Assembly (NCBI GenBank): GCA_948567375.1
Contig: OX419755.1
Location: 37,453,001-37,517,000, forward strand
Direction of reading: 5' to 3'
DNA from: Lunularia cruciata
Taxonomy: Eukaryota > Streptophyta > Marchantiopsida > Lunulariales > Lunulariaceae
DNA: 64,000 nucleotides
Shown here: in pieces, positions 45,844-59,760 of the stretch
Numbering within the stretch: position 1 is the first letter of the stretch
Layout of the letters: the number at the start of each line of letters is the position of its first letter
The notes under the pieces: generated by a model
Databases searched by the model: none
Told to the model about the DNA's origin: nothing
The model's input: the letters and a program-made list of their open reading frames with translations, nothing else
Translations under genes and position numbers: made by a program

Positions 45844-46859
45844 GTGAATTGCCCAAGACTACCTCATGGCATGACTCCATCATAGTCTTTGTTGACGACT
45901 CAATAGAATGATTTATGTGCGGCCTACCACCAAGGACGTGAGTGCTCCACAATTAGCTCAATTGTACTTAGCTATAGTCTTTTCTTACCATGGCTTATCT
46001 CGAGAGTACTCATTGCCAATAGAGGTACTCAATTCACTAGTTTGTTTAGTAGAAAACTCTTTGGTATCTTCAAAATCAAACTGGCCATGTCTACAATTTA
46101 CCATCCACAAACGATGGACAAATAGAACAAGCTAATCACACTATTGAGGACATGCTCCGGGGCTTTGCCTTAGATGAGCAAGAGTGATGAGCCACCTTAC
46201 TTCCATTGGCATAATTTGCCTACAACAATTCAATGAAGGCATTCATACATGTAACACCATTCTTCTTCATGTATAGAAAGCATCCTTTCATACCTTTGAG
46301 CTTGATGAAGATCCGTCCAATGGCTACCAAGGTTGATGCTATCAACACTTTTTTTCTAGAATCAAACAAGGTGTGGAAAACACCAAGCACATGTTACAAA
46401 TTGCCTAAAATTGTCAAAAATAGTGTGCAAATCCACATCACTAGCACATAGAGTTCAATGTTAGGGATCAAGTATGGTTGTTCACAACCAACCTCATGTT
46501 AGTTGGCCCTTGTGAGCTCAGACCTTGTTTTATTGGGCCTTTGCCCATCCTTCATTAAATTGGCACAATGGCTTATCACCTCAAGCTATTGCCACCCATG
46601 AAGATCTAGTGTTCCATGTTTCCTTACTACACAAATATGCACTCCAACCACTCCACTTTCCTTCTATACAAGAAGTTAGACCTTGTTCAACACGCATTGA
46701 TGGCATGGAGGAATATGAAGTCAAATGCATTCTCCAAAAATGCATCTATGATATATGCTATATAATAAAGACAAGGTGCTCTTTTGGAGCATCAAAGTAT
46801 TGAGTGTTGAAGCTTTGTGTTTTCTTTCTTGTGTTTCTCTTGTCCTTGGAATGTAAAAT
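45844..46859 (+). mobile_element. E4: deleted E1-family chromovirus fragment
   Basis: Integrase from the region equal to E1 5237 (CEL-KTT, then DSI-VFVD) through VRPTTKDVSAPQLAQLY (45908-45970), DMLRGFALDEQE and VFHVSLLHKYA to the chromodomain start MEEYEVKCILQK (46706-46741). At about 46756 it jumps straight into the LTR TATA region (CTATATAATAAAGAC) and runs to the LTR end near 46859. The rest of the chromodomain, the polypurine tract and LTR U3 are deleted. It keeps 27 bases that E1 lacks after HTIE. Confidence 0.85.
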
Positions 46860-47707
46860 TTTCCATAGAGAGATAATGTTTGATTTGGACCATCCAAGAT
46901 GATTGTGTATGCATGCTTCTTTATATATAGAAAAGATAGAATTCTATGAGATCTATGCTAAGGGAACAAACTATAGGATGTCCAAGGATACATGATAAAA
47001 AAATTGTGTTATCATGAGACTTCTTGAGATGGTATTCAACTATAAAACAAAACTCCTATATGAGTAACATCCAATGTGCCAACCTTCCTCCATGATATGG
47101 TTTATTGATTAGATATTCGAGGATTTCATAATAGACATGGAATATGAAACTATTCCCCATAAGGTAGTGGTGAAATTTTTGAACAACAAAGATCATCTTG
47201 AGGCACTCTTACTTGCTTGTTGAGAATTTTCTTTCTATTGAGGTAAATTGTTGACTAGCATAGTAGATTGAGTGTTCACATTGTTCTCCATTGTATGGAA
47301 CTAGGACAATGCTTATGGCCTTGTTAGAGTTATCTCTGAAAATATGAAAATGTTATATCTTGTAATATATGATTAAGATCTTTCATGCTTGTATTGGAAA
47401 TTCTTGAGTTTCTAAAAAAATCCTAAATAGGTAATGTTTGATTTATGAACTACAATTAATAGGTCTTTAAGTAAAGAGAATACATGGATAGAAAGGTCTT
47501 CCAAGAAAGGAGTTATGTATAATTTAGAGAGTAAGAGAGTAAGTTAAGAGATAGAACAAGCAATTTATGATCCTACTTACTTTCCTTTCCAGAATTCATA
47601 TAATATCTAAATTATTCATAAATTCTATTCACTTGAAACAACTTTATATTAATAATATTTTGTGGCTATGCTATATGGATTATGGAACTGCCAATGATTT
47701 CTATGTA
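46860..47707. other. No gene seen
   Basis: AT-rich; nothing recognised. Confidence 0.5.
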
Positions 47708-48000
47708 AAGCTACAACTTTATAAGCTAAGGATATACATCTCAAGGGGAGATTTGAGGAGATAAAAAGTGCTAAAGACATAAAGATTTAACAATTGTAAG
47801 TGGGACTCAAGAAGGATCATATTTGTATCACAAGAATTTTCATTTGAGAAATAAACCTTTTGATTAGACCAAGAGATTGACCTATAAATTGATGTGCAAC
47901 TAAAAGCATATTCTTGATAACTTCTTAAACTTCCCTAAGCTTTTTATTTCCTCAAATCTCCACTTGAGATGTATATCCTTAGCTTATTAAGTTGTAGCTT
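47708..48000. repeat. 61-bp inverted repeat with 171-bp loop
   Basis: Left arm 47708-47768 (AAGCTACAACTTTATAAGC to GATAAAAAG) and right arm 47940-48000 pair with 58 of 61 matches. The loop has no ORF. It could be a foldback element, a MITE remnant or a hairpin small-RNA precursor; no second copy is seen in the window. Confidence 0.85.
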
Positions 48001-51000
48001 AGTCAATTCTATGGTGCCAATGGACCCCACTACTTAAACTTGGTGTCAAATTTCTAAAAATTTATATCTTGGCAACTAATACTCTCCAATTATTTCTTAA
48101 TATGTGCATTATCAACTTATATAGCTATAGATTGTTGGCATTTGAGGCTAGTAGAACATGTTATCTACAATTTCTCCATGTTGGTAAATAATACATTTGC
48201 AATGAAATTTCTCTTTAGAGAATCCAAGTGAGGAACAAGATCTTCCAAATGAGGCTAAGTTTACTCCAAGTTCTTTGCAAAACTAAAGAAGATTTTAGCC
48301 ACTCCATTTTGTATTTACCATATATATATCTAAATGCTATCTATATATGTTTGAACTCCATCCTTAAGGAGTTGATGAATAACAATGGATCAAAAATAAT
48401 AGCCAGCATTTGGCTCTAGTACCAAAAGTTTGGAAACCTAAGGAATAATGTAAGATAAAATACAAGTGGAAGTTAAATATAAGGTTTTCTTATAGGTCTA
48501 AATTTGGGTTCAAGTCTAGCAATAATACCTCCAAAGTCAATCCTTGATCAAGTTCTAGAGTAAGTGACCTAGGATGTAATTGAGTCCACTTTTCAATAAG
48601 ATTTTCTACTCTAATTTCTATTTTTTTCTCAACTTTAGGTGTCCCAACTTGGGACTTTGGAAGTAAATCTAAGACATGAAGTAACTCCAAAATACAAGGA
48701 AGTTTACTACTTTATATCAATATCTAGGTTGTTAAGATCAATGATATTCTTCAACTCTATGTACAAAAACAAGTAGTAGGATAACTTTGTATCAAACTTA
48801 TCCTTATATATGCCATTATAGTTCTTAGCAAGTAGTAGGGAAACTTTATATTAGACTTATCTTTGTACAATTCATTATAGATATTGGTCATGTTATCTTA
48901 CATATTTAGTGATTACTTCTCTTAATAAATAAAAGAACATAGCATGGTGGATTAAGTATGCTTACTAGTTTCATGAACAAGTTAGGTGAATTAAGAAGGA
49001 TAAATTGGTTTTATAGTAAAACAAGTAAAGATAGCTATCTTGATGTGAAAGATAAGTGTGTGTAATGGAAAATCAAGTGGGATTAACATCCTTCTTGATT
49101 TTTTGACCCATGATTAATTAGTCTATGAGGCTTTATAAAATTTAAATGTTTTTACAACCTATCAAGTATAATATTTATACTCCCCTAGAAATTTAGCTTT
49201 TACTCCTCTCCAAGTTAGTTGAGAACTTGAAACCAAAGATTGGTTTTTTAAGCTCTAAGTTTGCCTTGAAGCTTGAAAGAAGTGGCATTGAAAGTGAAAT
49301 CCTCAAGCTCCACTTATAACTCCAAAGTTTGTCAATTGCAATTCATGTTGAGGAAAATAAGACCATATCCATCAAGATCTTCTTGAATCACATCCTTAAG
49401 AGTAGATATAAAGATTGAATCAGAGTGTCCTTTAATCAAGAGCTATTTTCTTAGGTTATAAGAATAGTGGAGGTGGATGTAGCTGTTGAGGCTTTTTGAT
49501 AAGAGTGGGGTTCAAGTATAAGGTTTGTAGTTTAAACCATAATTTTGGCTGTAAGTACCTCATAAATCTTAGTTCTACTTCCAAACACTTAGCAATCATT
49601 TGCAACATAAAACCTTTGATCAAGTGCACTCCACCTATCCTTACTATCTCTCACATATCTTTTGGAAATATAATTAAAATAAGAGGTCTTGAGCTCTAGG
49701 ATTCTGAGTTGTGTTTGGATTGTGTTCCACTTTTTGCTCTTTGGTAAGTTTTCTTCCCAAAAAATGGCCATGATTGTTAATCTTCCATAACACAAATTTG
49801 TTCATTGGATGCAGGTTCTCTTAATAAGTCTTTATTACAATCAACCTTTGCAACCTAAATAGGTATACTGAAATTTAATTTAGATTCAAGGGGTCTTTCT
49901 TTAAACAAATGGGTATTTATTTGAATTGCTTAGGATCCAACGTTAACCTTTGAGTTAATGAAACTTTGACACATGATATAGATTTTATATGTGGGTTCAA
50001 TAAAAGATACAGATTTCTTATAGTCTATGTCCTCTTGAAATATTGGTTTTCAAACCATATATTAAGAAATTTAGGTTTGATGGGATCTAAATTTAGATCC
50101 ACATCAACACTTCTAAGTATATATGGAATGGATATCAAATCCAAGTGCAAGGTCTATCTTCAAAATCTTAGAACCAAAAGAGTGAGTTTGTGGGTTTTAA
50201 AATCTTTGAATGAAAACTTGATATCTAAACTTACCATATTTTTCTCTAAGTTTTAGTTTCAATGGTCAAAGCCTACCATATCCTCTTGTAAACTTGCTTT
50301 ATAAACAATGGTTTTTCATCTTTGTTCAAAATTTTAGGGTCATGATAAAAATACCATATACCTTCATTTTAACTTGTTTTATTCCTTGCCTCAATATTCT
50401 TAAAAAATAATATGTGATACTCCTTGATCTAGCTTTCATAAGCTAATTGTCAACCATTAGGTAATTTCAAGGTCTTCTTAGGGAAATCTTCATACATCTT
50501 CAATATTTTGCTTTTACATTAGAGGCATTAAATTAATCCTACAAAATTTAAAGCTAAAAATTCAAAGGTTTTTAACATGAAATAAAGCAAATGAAATGAT
50601 ATTCCATCAACCACAAGCATAATAGGTGCTTCAATTTTAAAATCTGGAGGTCAAATACTCAAAAGAGAATGTTGAGATTTATAATTACATATGGATCAAA
50701 ACTCAGATATTTATTTGTCTCTTAAATTCCTTATTCATTTTTAGTTAAGTCTTGAAGTTGTTATCTTTAGCCACCATAAATTCTATTCATTGTATTTTTT
50801 TACTTTTCAAACATCATTCTATACTTACTTGTATAGTTTGATGTAGTATGCCCATCTAATTTGCTATCATATGGATACATAACATCTCTAAAAATTTGAG
50901 TGTTTTGAAAATCAATGGTCTCTTCAACTATCTTCTAAGTTACAAGAGTTTTCACAAGCTCATCCACAAGTAGAACATCCTTTTTCCACATGATTACCTC

Positions 51001-54000
51001 TTATGGCAAGTACATTATACTTTCATTCAATATATTTGTTCCACTCCTTTATGGTATTTGAAGTTTTTGATGTCACTAGCATGACAAAAATTCACTCTTT
51101 TATTTGGAAGATAATTGAAAAATTATTATAATAGGTATCAATTGTTTTTAAACAATTCCTGTATCTCCTCCCTTATACATCTCAACCAAAAGAAAGAATT
51201 GCACAACTTGGTGTGTGATTTATCTCAATTCTTTGGCATCTAACTAAAACAAAAAGTTGCATAATTTGACCCAATGATTGATCTCTCTAGTGAAAGCCAA
51301 AACTTAAGATAATTTCCATCTACTATCTTAAGTTTGAGACCTTCTTCATAGGAAGATTCAACCTAAAGACTTGCAAGCTTGTCAATGGATTTGCAAACAA
51401 GTGGAGTGCAAGGACTATCTCTATTAAAAGACTAAAATCCAGTAAGAGAAGTAAAGATGATAAACACAAATAGACCAAGAACTAAATACAACTTACTTTA
51501 AATACATGAACTACTGACACTAAAACCTTGAATGATTTGATGTCTTTTCTTTCTTGAGGTCATCTATATATAGTATCTTAAATAATGTAAGGAGGAGTCT
51601 CAATAGTAGATTGGTAAAATCTATAGTATAATTTGAATATCTTAGATAAAGGAATACTAGTACCATAGTCTTTCAAATGTGCTTTTGACCTCACATGCTC
51701 TTGAAAGAATCATTTTTACTGTTTTTTAAGGATTTTCTTGAAAATTAAAGAATATTCTCCTGATTTAAAATTAGAAGATAATTAAATTCCTACTAGAAGG
51801 TAAAGCCAAAGTTACCTACCTTGACCTTCAACCACTCTCTATAATCACTTATCTATGAAACTAATGGGATTTTGGTACATCATGCACATCAAATCAAGGG
51901 GAAGTTTTAAAGTCCAAGAAAGGGGAAGCTGAGCCTTATCCCAATATAATCCAATTGAAAATTCCTAAGGTCACCTTGGGATACCAAAATGCAAAATTTG
52001 AAGCTTTCTCTTAATATTTCAAATCTTTTTAGATGCTTTTAAAAAATTTAATCTGAAAATGAATCTTTAAGTAAAATTTTAAAGTGTTAACTTTGAGGTT
52101 TTTTTAGAAAAATGGAGTTATAATATGTTATATAATTATGAATTGCAAAGTAAATTTCTCTCTCTTTTATGCATATAAATCAAGAAAAAAAAATATTGTT
52201 TATTGTATAGTGGGTTGATTACTATCTCACAATCTAGTTCCTCCTTATTGACTATTGAGTGAGATAACATAATTAGTTATTTTACATTAGAAATGTTCAT
52301 TTAAGAATTCCTTACTAGTCTTTTCTCATTATCATTTTCACTCTATAATCCCCAAATCACAATGCTTTCAAACTTGGAAACTAAGTCATCTTTTTGTAGA
52401 TTTTGATCACTAAGGATGTAGATAGCTTGCACATAAGAATACAAGATTGTATATCCTTTTCTTAGTATCACATATGAATTGATTACCAAATATTTGTTGA
52501 TTTTTGTTGTGAAAACAATTATTTATATATCTATCATCTATAAGTTCAAGCCAATTTTCTTCCTTTTGAATACTTTTATTTTAAAAGGTACCTTTATATC
52601 AATGAAGATATGTCCATGTTGATAGCACTGTGATTTCTAACGTACAGGTTTAATATAAGATAGCTTACCCTTGTGATTGATTGAGTAACCTTGTGATGTA
52701 ATAGGCTTGCAATAAGTAATCCTTAGAATGATAGATTACTCTTCTATGATATAAATCTACCTTTTTATTTTTTCTATCTTTTGATTTTATAGTAGTCTAG
52801 AAATTGCTAATTTTTTAAATCATCATTTTTTAAATCATAAAAACTTACAAATCTCTTAAAGTGCTCATATGAATATTCAAATCTAAATCAAAATAAATAC
52901 AAAGAATCTGAACTCCAAAAAATCAAGTTTTCTTGCTTCATGCTTAGTATAGAGGTTCTAGTTCTATTGTAGAAATTGACCTAACACATATATACTTATG
53001 GGCTAACAATTGACTTTTGAACAAGATTACCTCAATGTACATATTGTAGTAATTGATCTAACACATATATAGTTATGGGCTAACAATTGAATTTTGAACA
53101 AGATTACCCCAATTTACATATTGTAGTGGTTAAAGATGAATTGAATAAGTGAGTGGAAGCAAGACCTATTTATTTGGCTTTTCTTTGGAAATTTTAGAAA
53201 ACTATGGAGGAGAGTTTCTAGGGAGCATTATTATGGCAATGCATGATAAATATTTATTAATAAAATCGTTATAATATTTTACAAGTCACATTCATATTAA
53301 ACTTTGTATAATATTTTAGCAGAAGAATGAAAATATAAACTTTGAATTCAAAAGCATCATTGAGATAAGTGGTCACATGTAATACCATAATAAATTATTC
53401 AATAGCATACTCTCTTTATTTAGATATCTTAAGTATTAGAACCTCAATTATAATTCTCGTTTAATTTTATGTTTTGCAAACTCTTTGAGTTGATTTGAAG
53501 AAGATGATAATAAGAGAAGCCAAAAAGTACTATGAACATCAACTCTGAAAATTAAGGGAAGGTAAAGCATAATGGTAGTCTAAATTCAAGGAACCTAAGC
53601 TTAGTAAAAGGGAAAATACAACAAGCAAATGAGAAGCAAGAGGAAAAAAGATTAAAAGAAAGAAATATATAAAGCTCTTTAATTCCATATATTTTAAGTA
53701 TTAGGAAGAAATGTCCATCTGAAATATTTTGGCGATAATTTTTTGGAAAAGGTGTATAATAACAAATTGGAGATTAGAGTTCAATATTTAGAAAGAGTTA
53801 AATATAATAGTGTCATGTTCCTTTTTTATAAGCAGGAGTACTTCAATTTGAGGCCAAAATGAAACCTTAGTTTGGAGTACATTCAATGCATAAAGAAGCA
53901 TATTGAGGCAAAATTATTAGGTTAGTATGGTTTACACTTTCTTATAGCTAAATAGGCTTTGTTATAAGTATGTTAGAGGTTCAAATAATTAGACTTGGTT

Positions 54001-55142
54001 ATACTAGAAAAGGCTACACTATTATATAGTCGTTAGTGTTTGTTTCTAACTAAGATTAAAATGTATCAGTACTAAATCCTCTTTCTCCTTGGTATTTAAA
54101 TGGTCAATTTAACCCGATTTGATCAATATAAAATTTTATTATCTTGACTAGATGTTTTGACCTTATAAACTACATGTAGGTAAAAGTCAGGTAGTTTTTG
54201 ACTTTATCTTTTTAGAATTTCTGAAAAGTTTTTAATTTTCTATTATGATAAAATCTTAATATTACATACAAATATTCTTAAAAATTCAAATAAGGAGAGA
54301 TTTTATTTGATGATTTATTGTCCTACAAATTTTCAGCCTAGACAATGGACACCTAGGAATATGACTTTAGGAGAAAGAGGTATAATTCCTTAGTTAGCCT
54401 TGACTGTTGAGAATAAGGCTATGTGGATTCCTTATCTATATATCTAAGAATGGGTTGTCAATCCATGCTTCCGACCTTTTGATTGGCTACTTAGTATCAC
54501 TCAACACTTTTTCATTTTTGTAAATGTATAATCTCAATCTATAGTCCATTTACTTCAAAATTGTTCTCAAAGAAGTATTTAGGTAGGTAGAATTATAAAA
54601 TCAGATGTCATAAATTGTCTATTGGATATACATGTTTGCTAGTGTATTGTAAGTAAGAGTAAGAAGCTCTACTTTGAATTGCAAGTATAGATGGTGATTT
54701 GTATGAAACTCTAGCTTTAGAAGAACTCTATGTGGATTTTGGTGAAGCTCTTTTATGATGTCATTGGTGTAAAATTACTTTATGATCAATTCAAGTCAAA
54801 TTTACTAGCAAGGATCTTGAGAAGTTACCCCAAACAATCTTCACCAAAAAGGAATTCCTTTGATGATGCACTCTAATACCCAAGGTTGATCCTTAGTCCC
54901 TATTTGGGTGAACTTGAGATATTTTGATGACCATCTAAGTTATATGATGACTAAATTAAAGGTATGTATAATTTATAAGCTTAGCTAGAGTTTTTAAAGA
55001 CCCTTATATTTGTCATGTTGGCTTCCTAAGCTACCTTTCAAGGAATCTAGATCAAATTTGCATTGGTAAGAATTCTATTGCTAAGTTATCAAAATCCTAT
55101 TGGTTTGAATAAGTTATGTGACCTTACTAAGTGGACAGAGTT
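48001..55142. other. 7 kb without recognisable gene
   Basis: Very AT-rich with only short ORFs; the longest open stretches (for example 49966-50256 plus) have no motif. Probably ancient repeat sequence. One 77-bp tandem duplication is listed separately. Confidence 0.5.
52975..53128 (+). repeat. 77-bp tandem duplication
   Basis: ATTGACCTAACACATATATA (52975) repeats at 53052 as ATTGATCTAACACATATATA. The two 77-bp units differ at only a few bases. Confidence 0.88.
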
Positions 55143-55829
55143 CTATAACACCATTCGTGCATATTGGGGATATTTAATTTGGTATTGTAAGAAGTTGAAT
55201 GATATTGCTTATATGAACTTTACTCAAGTTTCTACATTAGCTATGATTAACTAGAGTTAGTCATAACTAAGATAAAGATGACCATAATTTAAATTAAATT
55301 GAAAAAGTAAGCATCATTATTTTTGTTTTAGTGTATTAAATTTGTATTATTCTCAAATGTTTGACTTTGCGGAAAGAGTTGAGAACTCTTGGGTCCACAA
55401 GATCTTTTTAACAAATTTTTCTATAGACCATGGATAGCCTACTTGAAGTAATCTTTGACTTGATTGTGTGGTCAAGATAAGAACACATGCTTATGGGATT
55501 ATTCCCAAAATTTGATATTCTTTTAGAATTTTTATTGTAGATGATTTTTTCCTAGTAAATGTAGTTACTCTACTAGTTAATAAAATTTTTGTATAAGTAC
55601 TTTGCAAGTATATATACTAAGGATGAAGAGATATTGTTAATCATAAAATTTGCAACTATCTTTCTCTCAATGGGAATTGTAGAGAGCAATGACTTAAGTC
55701 TTAGACATGCCTTGGAGTTTTAGTTTAGAAAAGTATGATGGATTTTGGTTCCTTGCATTCTTAGTCTACGGTGCATAATATTAAAAACCAATAGAGGTTC
55801 ATAATGAAGGAGAAATAGGCTAGCTCATA
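55143..55829 (+). repeat. LTR-F copy, plus strand
   Basis: Starts near TATAACACCATTCGTGCAT, then GGTATTGTAAGAAG, AACTAGAGTTAGTCATAAC, GAGTTGAGAACTCTTGGG and GAGAAATAGGCTAGCTCATA, colinear with 11017-11705. No integrase precedes it, so it is probably a solo LTR. It ends 27 bp before E2. Confidence 0.8.
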
Positions 55830-55855
55830 TTTTCAATTCCATTGTTTGAACCTTT

Positions 55856-56429
55856 TGTAATGTTTCAAGGACCAGAGAACCCCAAGAGAAATATAAGAGA
55901 AGAAACACTAGAGAAACACAAGGTTTAATTCTTCAATACTCCAATGCCTCAAAGGAGTACTTTGACTTTATTATATAGTGGAGAAGATCCTTCTAAGGAG
56001 CTACATCCTTAGATTAGATACATGGATAAGTGACATGCCTGCAAGCTACACCCTTAGATAGGATCCATGGGTTGGTGACATATCAGCTTGGGTCCCATCT
56101 GGTTGGTAAATAGGTTTGACTGCAAGAAACATTTTGAGAATCTTCTTGTAGAAAGCTCAAAATAGTATGGAAGTGGTACTATTGAAAATAACTAGATGAA
56201 ACTAAGTTGGGAGGAGAAGATTTTATTTTTCAAGGCCTAATTTATTTGTTTAGGCTTCCAAAATTGGCTTTGAAGTTTTTGATGTGTTTTTAGCCTTTAC
56301 CCTATTAATGGAAGTCCTCTTTGGTGACACCTTTATCTGATCTACTTAGACCATTATGTATGCTATCCCTAAAAATATTACCAAACCAATTTCCACCTTT
56401 AGATAATTTATTTAGCTCATGGTTTTACA
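55856..56429 (-). repeat. E2 3' LTR
   Basis: On the minus strand it begins TGTAAAACC after the purine tract GGGGAGAGGTT and ends CATTACA. TATA box reversed at 55969-55977. Confidence 0.92.
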
Positions 56430-57900
56430 AACCTCTCCCCATTTAAGATGTAACATTCTCATTTCAAACTTGTTGCTTGAAAGATTGCACTAACATTGGT
56501 GCATTGGCTCCTATGTTGCCTCATACAACAGGTACACTTTTTAATGTATGAGATATTTCTCACACACAGATGGTGGGTATTGCATATGCATTTATGGAGA
56601 ATGCATTTGACTTTGTATTCCTTTGTGCTATCAATGAGTGTTGCACAAGGTTGAGCTTCTTGTATGGAAGGAAAGTGGGGAGGTTGGTGCATATTTATAT
56701 AGCAAGGAAACATGGAACTCTAGGATCTTCATGTGTGACAGTAGCTCAAGGTGATAGGCTATTGCTCCGATTCAATGGATGATGGGAAAAGGGCCAATAA
56801 AATGAGATTTGAGCTAACAAGGGTCAACCAACATAAGTTTGGTTGTGGACAGCCACACTTGATCTCCTATGTTGAACTCCATGTGCTTGCAATGTGCATT
56901 TTTATATTGTTGTTGTCGATTTTAGGCTATTTGCAACATGTTCTTGGCATTCTCTACACCCTATCAGATTCTACAAACAAAAATGTTGACAACATCAATT
57001 TTTTTAGCCATTGGGCAGATCTTACCAAGCTCAAAGGAAGAATAATGTGACCTATATAGATGCATTCAATGATTATTATAGGCAAATCCACCAATAGAAG
57101 TAATGTATCTCACCTTTCTTTCTCCTCTAAGATGAAGCTCCAATGCATGTCTTCAATAGTGCAATTGGCCTGCTCTACTTTTCCATTGGATTGTGGATGT
57201 TATGCTATGGATATAGGCACGTTTGTTTTTGAATACACCAAAGAGTGTTCTCCAAAATATACTAGTGAATTAGGTGCCCTGATCAGTGATGAGCACTTGA
57301 GACAATCCATGATGAGAATACCATAGCTAAGTACAATTGAGCTATTTGTGGTGCAATTATGTCCTTGGTCATAAGACACATATGAATCACTTTGCTAAGT
57401 TGGTCTACAAAGATTACAATATAGTCAAAACCTAAGGTGGTCTTGGGTAATTTACAAACTAGATCTATGTTGACCTGCTCCTAACATTGTGTAAGAGTAA
57501 GGAGGGATTGAAGGAGACATGTGGGAGCATGATTAGAGGAGTTATTTTGTTGATAGAGTAGTTAGCTTTGAAGGTACTCTATCATAGGTTTGCTCATCTT
57601 GGGCCAATGGTAATAGCATTTGATTGCATGTAAGATCTTCTCCACTCCAATATGACGTGCAATGGTAGAATCATGATATTCTTCTAGAATGGTGGTTCTT
57701 AGGTCTAGAGCATTTGGGATCCATAACTTTCCATCACAGAAAGTGAGTCCTTGGGTACTGGTTATGCCTTTAGATGATTGCACTCTTATAATTTATGAGT
57801 TAGTCTTTGTAGCAATATGAATCCTTGGCCAAATATATGGGTTCATCTTGACTTCTACAATCAGATTGTTCACCATAGGCATCTAGGTGAAAGCATCCAC
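56430..57900 (-). pseudogene. E2 integrase with chromodomain remnant
   Basis: The zinc domain is at 57562-57783 (ARHIGVEKILHAIKCYYHWPK). The core is broken (VNIDLVCKLPKTT, IVIFVDQLSKVIHM about 57370-57480). The C-terminal part shows a chromodomain start, KEYKVKCILHK, near 56600-56650, but the WKGY and TWEP parts are not recognisable. There is no LTR insertion at the site where E1 carries one, which confirms that E1's is an insertion. Confidence 0.85.
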
Positions 57901-59332
57901 AAGTTGCTTCTTGCCCTCCACATGTTGAATTGTTGTTTCCACTCTGCCTTAAAAATCTATTTATGGGATAAATTCTTTTGTGTCTTGGGGTAGAATAGTG
58001 GTATGTGGTTTATCTCTATTACATATGCCTTATTGCCAAGATAGTGCTTCCAATGCTTGATCATGAGGACAAAAGCCAACTCTTCTTGTTTGATGGTGTG
58101 ATAGTTGTGCTCTATCAATAATACCTTTTAAGAGAAATATGCAATTGGGTGTCATACATCACTCCATTCTTTTTATAGGATTTCTCCTATTGCAATGCTT
58201 GATGCATCTATAAACTGCTTGATTGGATGTGTGTGGTCATACCATTTTAAAATTGGTGCAAGTAGTAGCACATCCTTTAATTCTTGAAAGGCCAATTTGT
58301 GTGTGGTTCTCCACATACACTTCTTTCCTTTTCAAATTATTGCTATTAGGGGTTGTGTAACCTTGGAGAAGTCCTTGGAAATTTGACAATAGAACACAAT
58401 TGATCCCAAGAAACTCTTGAGTTAAGTCTGATCTTTTGGAGCATCCCATTTTTGAATGACATATATTTTATCTATTAAAACTTAAATACCTCTTTCATTT
58501 AATCTATAGCTCAAGTAATCTACTTCAGACTTGCCAAACTCACACTTAGAAAATTTGGTATACAACTAGTTTTGTCATAGAATATGGATGACTTCTCATA
58601 AATGTTGCTTATGCTCTTTCATTGTCTTATTGTAAACTAAGATCTTATCTAGAAAAATGATAATTGAATTATCCAAGTATAGATGAATTATGTCATTCAT
58701 TAAACTCATGAAAGTGGATGGTGTGTTGGTGAAGCCAAACTATATCACTAGGTACTCAAAGTGACTATACCTTGTTTGAAAGGCAATTTTGATTACATCT
58801 TCTCCCATGATCTTGATTTGGTTGTAACCACTCTACAAATTGAGTTGTTGAAGTGTTTTGCCCCATTATGTTGATCAAATAGGCCATCCATTCAAGGTAA
58901 TGAGTATCTTTTCTTCATTTTTTTTGATTTAGGCCCCAACAGTCAATGAAAATTTGCATCATACCATCCTTCTTCTTCATAAACAAGACAAGAGCTCCAT
59001 ATGGTGATATGCTAGGTTGGATAAACCCTTTCTACAACATATTCTTGATTTGAGCCTTGCACTCTTCCAACTCATGAGGTGATAGTTAATGAAGTGCCTT
59101 ATAGAGAGGTGTCTTCCCAAGCAGTATCTTGATTTTATGATCTACTCTCCTCTTTGCATGGTAATCTTGAGGGTAAATCATTAAGAAAGACATCTTGAAA
59201 CTCATTGACCACATCTTTTAAATTCTTAGGAATTTGTATAACAAGTTGTGCACTTTGGAATTCTCTTATTAAACCCATGAAACATCTATTTGTCTTACCA
59301 ATAGCTACTGTCCCTATGATATAAAGAAGCAA
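57901..59332 (-). pseudogene. pol: E2 reverse transcriptase and RNase H
   Basis: The N-terminal part at 59135-59332 (FMGLIREFQSAQLVIQIPKN) matches E1 2698-2760. The RT active-site codons at 58644-58655 read F-L-D-K instead of F-L-D-D, so a catalytic Asp is lost. GLT-N-P-F-type and SFLG blocks are recognisable with stops. RNase H follows to about 57900. Confidence 0.88.
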
Positions 59333-59399
59333 TTCTTACCTTTAGGATCATTCTTATCTCTAGATATCTTCCTTTGGCTAGTTCTCACTATTTTCCTTT

Positions 59400-59760
59400 T
59401 CCAATCTACCATGGAGTTGAAGTGCTCCATCCACATCATGCTTAAGATCATATGAAAATGAGCTAACCATATCACCTGCCACTCAATTTATTTTTGATAC
59501 TCTCCTATAGAGAATACTACCTTTCTAGGTAATGACTGAATCCTCTCTGTCTAACCATTAGATAACTCTACTTTTTTATTTTCATCTTTCTCTAGTTCCA
59601 TCTCTTACCTTATTGTAAGAAAGTGAGACAAGAAATTCTCTATTGCTCTAGGTTCTATCAATATTCTCACCTAATTGCCTTCTAGGACTCTATTTGCAAC
59701 AATCAACTGTATGTTTATCTTCCTCAACCTTTGTGCACTCATCCTTTTCTTCCTCCCACT
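59400..59760 (-). pseudogene. E2 protease domain, altered active site
   Basis: The minus strand near 59620-59670 reads ILIEPRAIENFLSH, then MELEKDENKKVELSNG and SIGEYQK. The active-site D-S/T-G is E-P-R, sharing Pro-Arg with E1 and having also lost the Asp. Confidence 0.8.
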
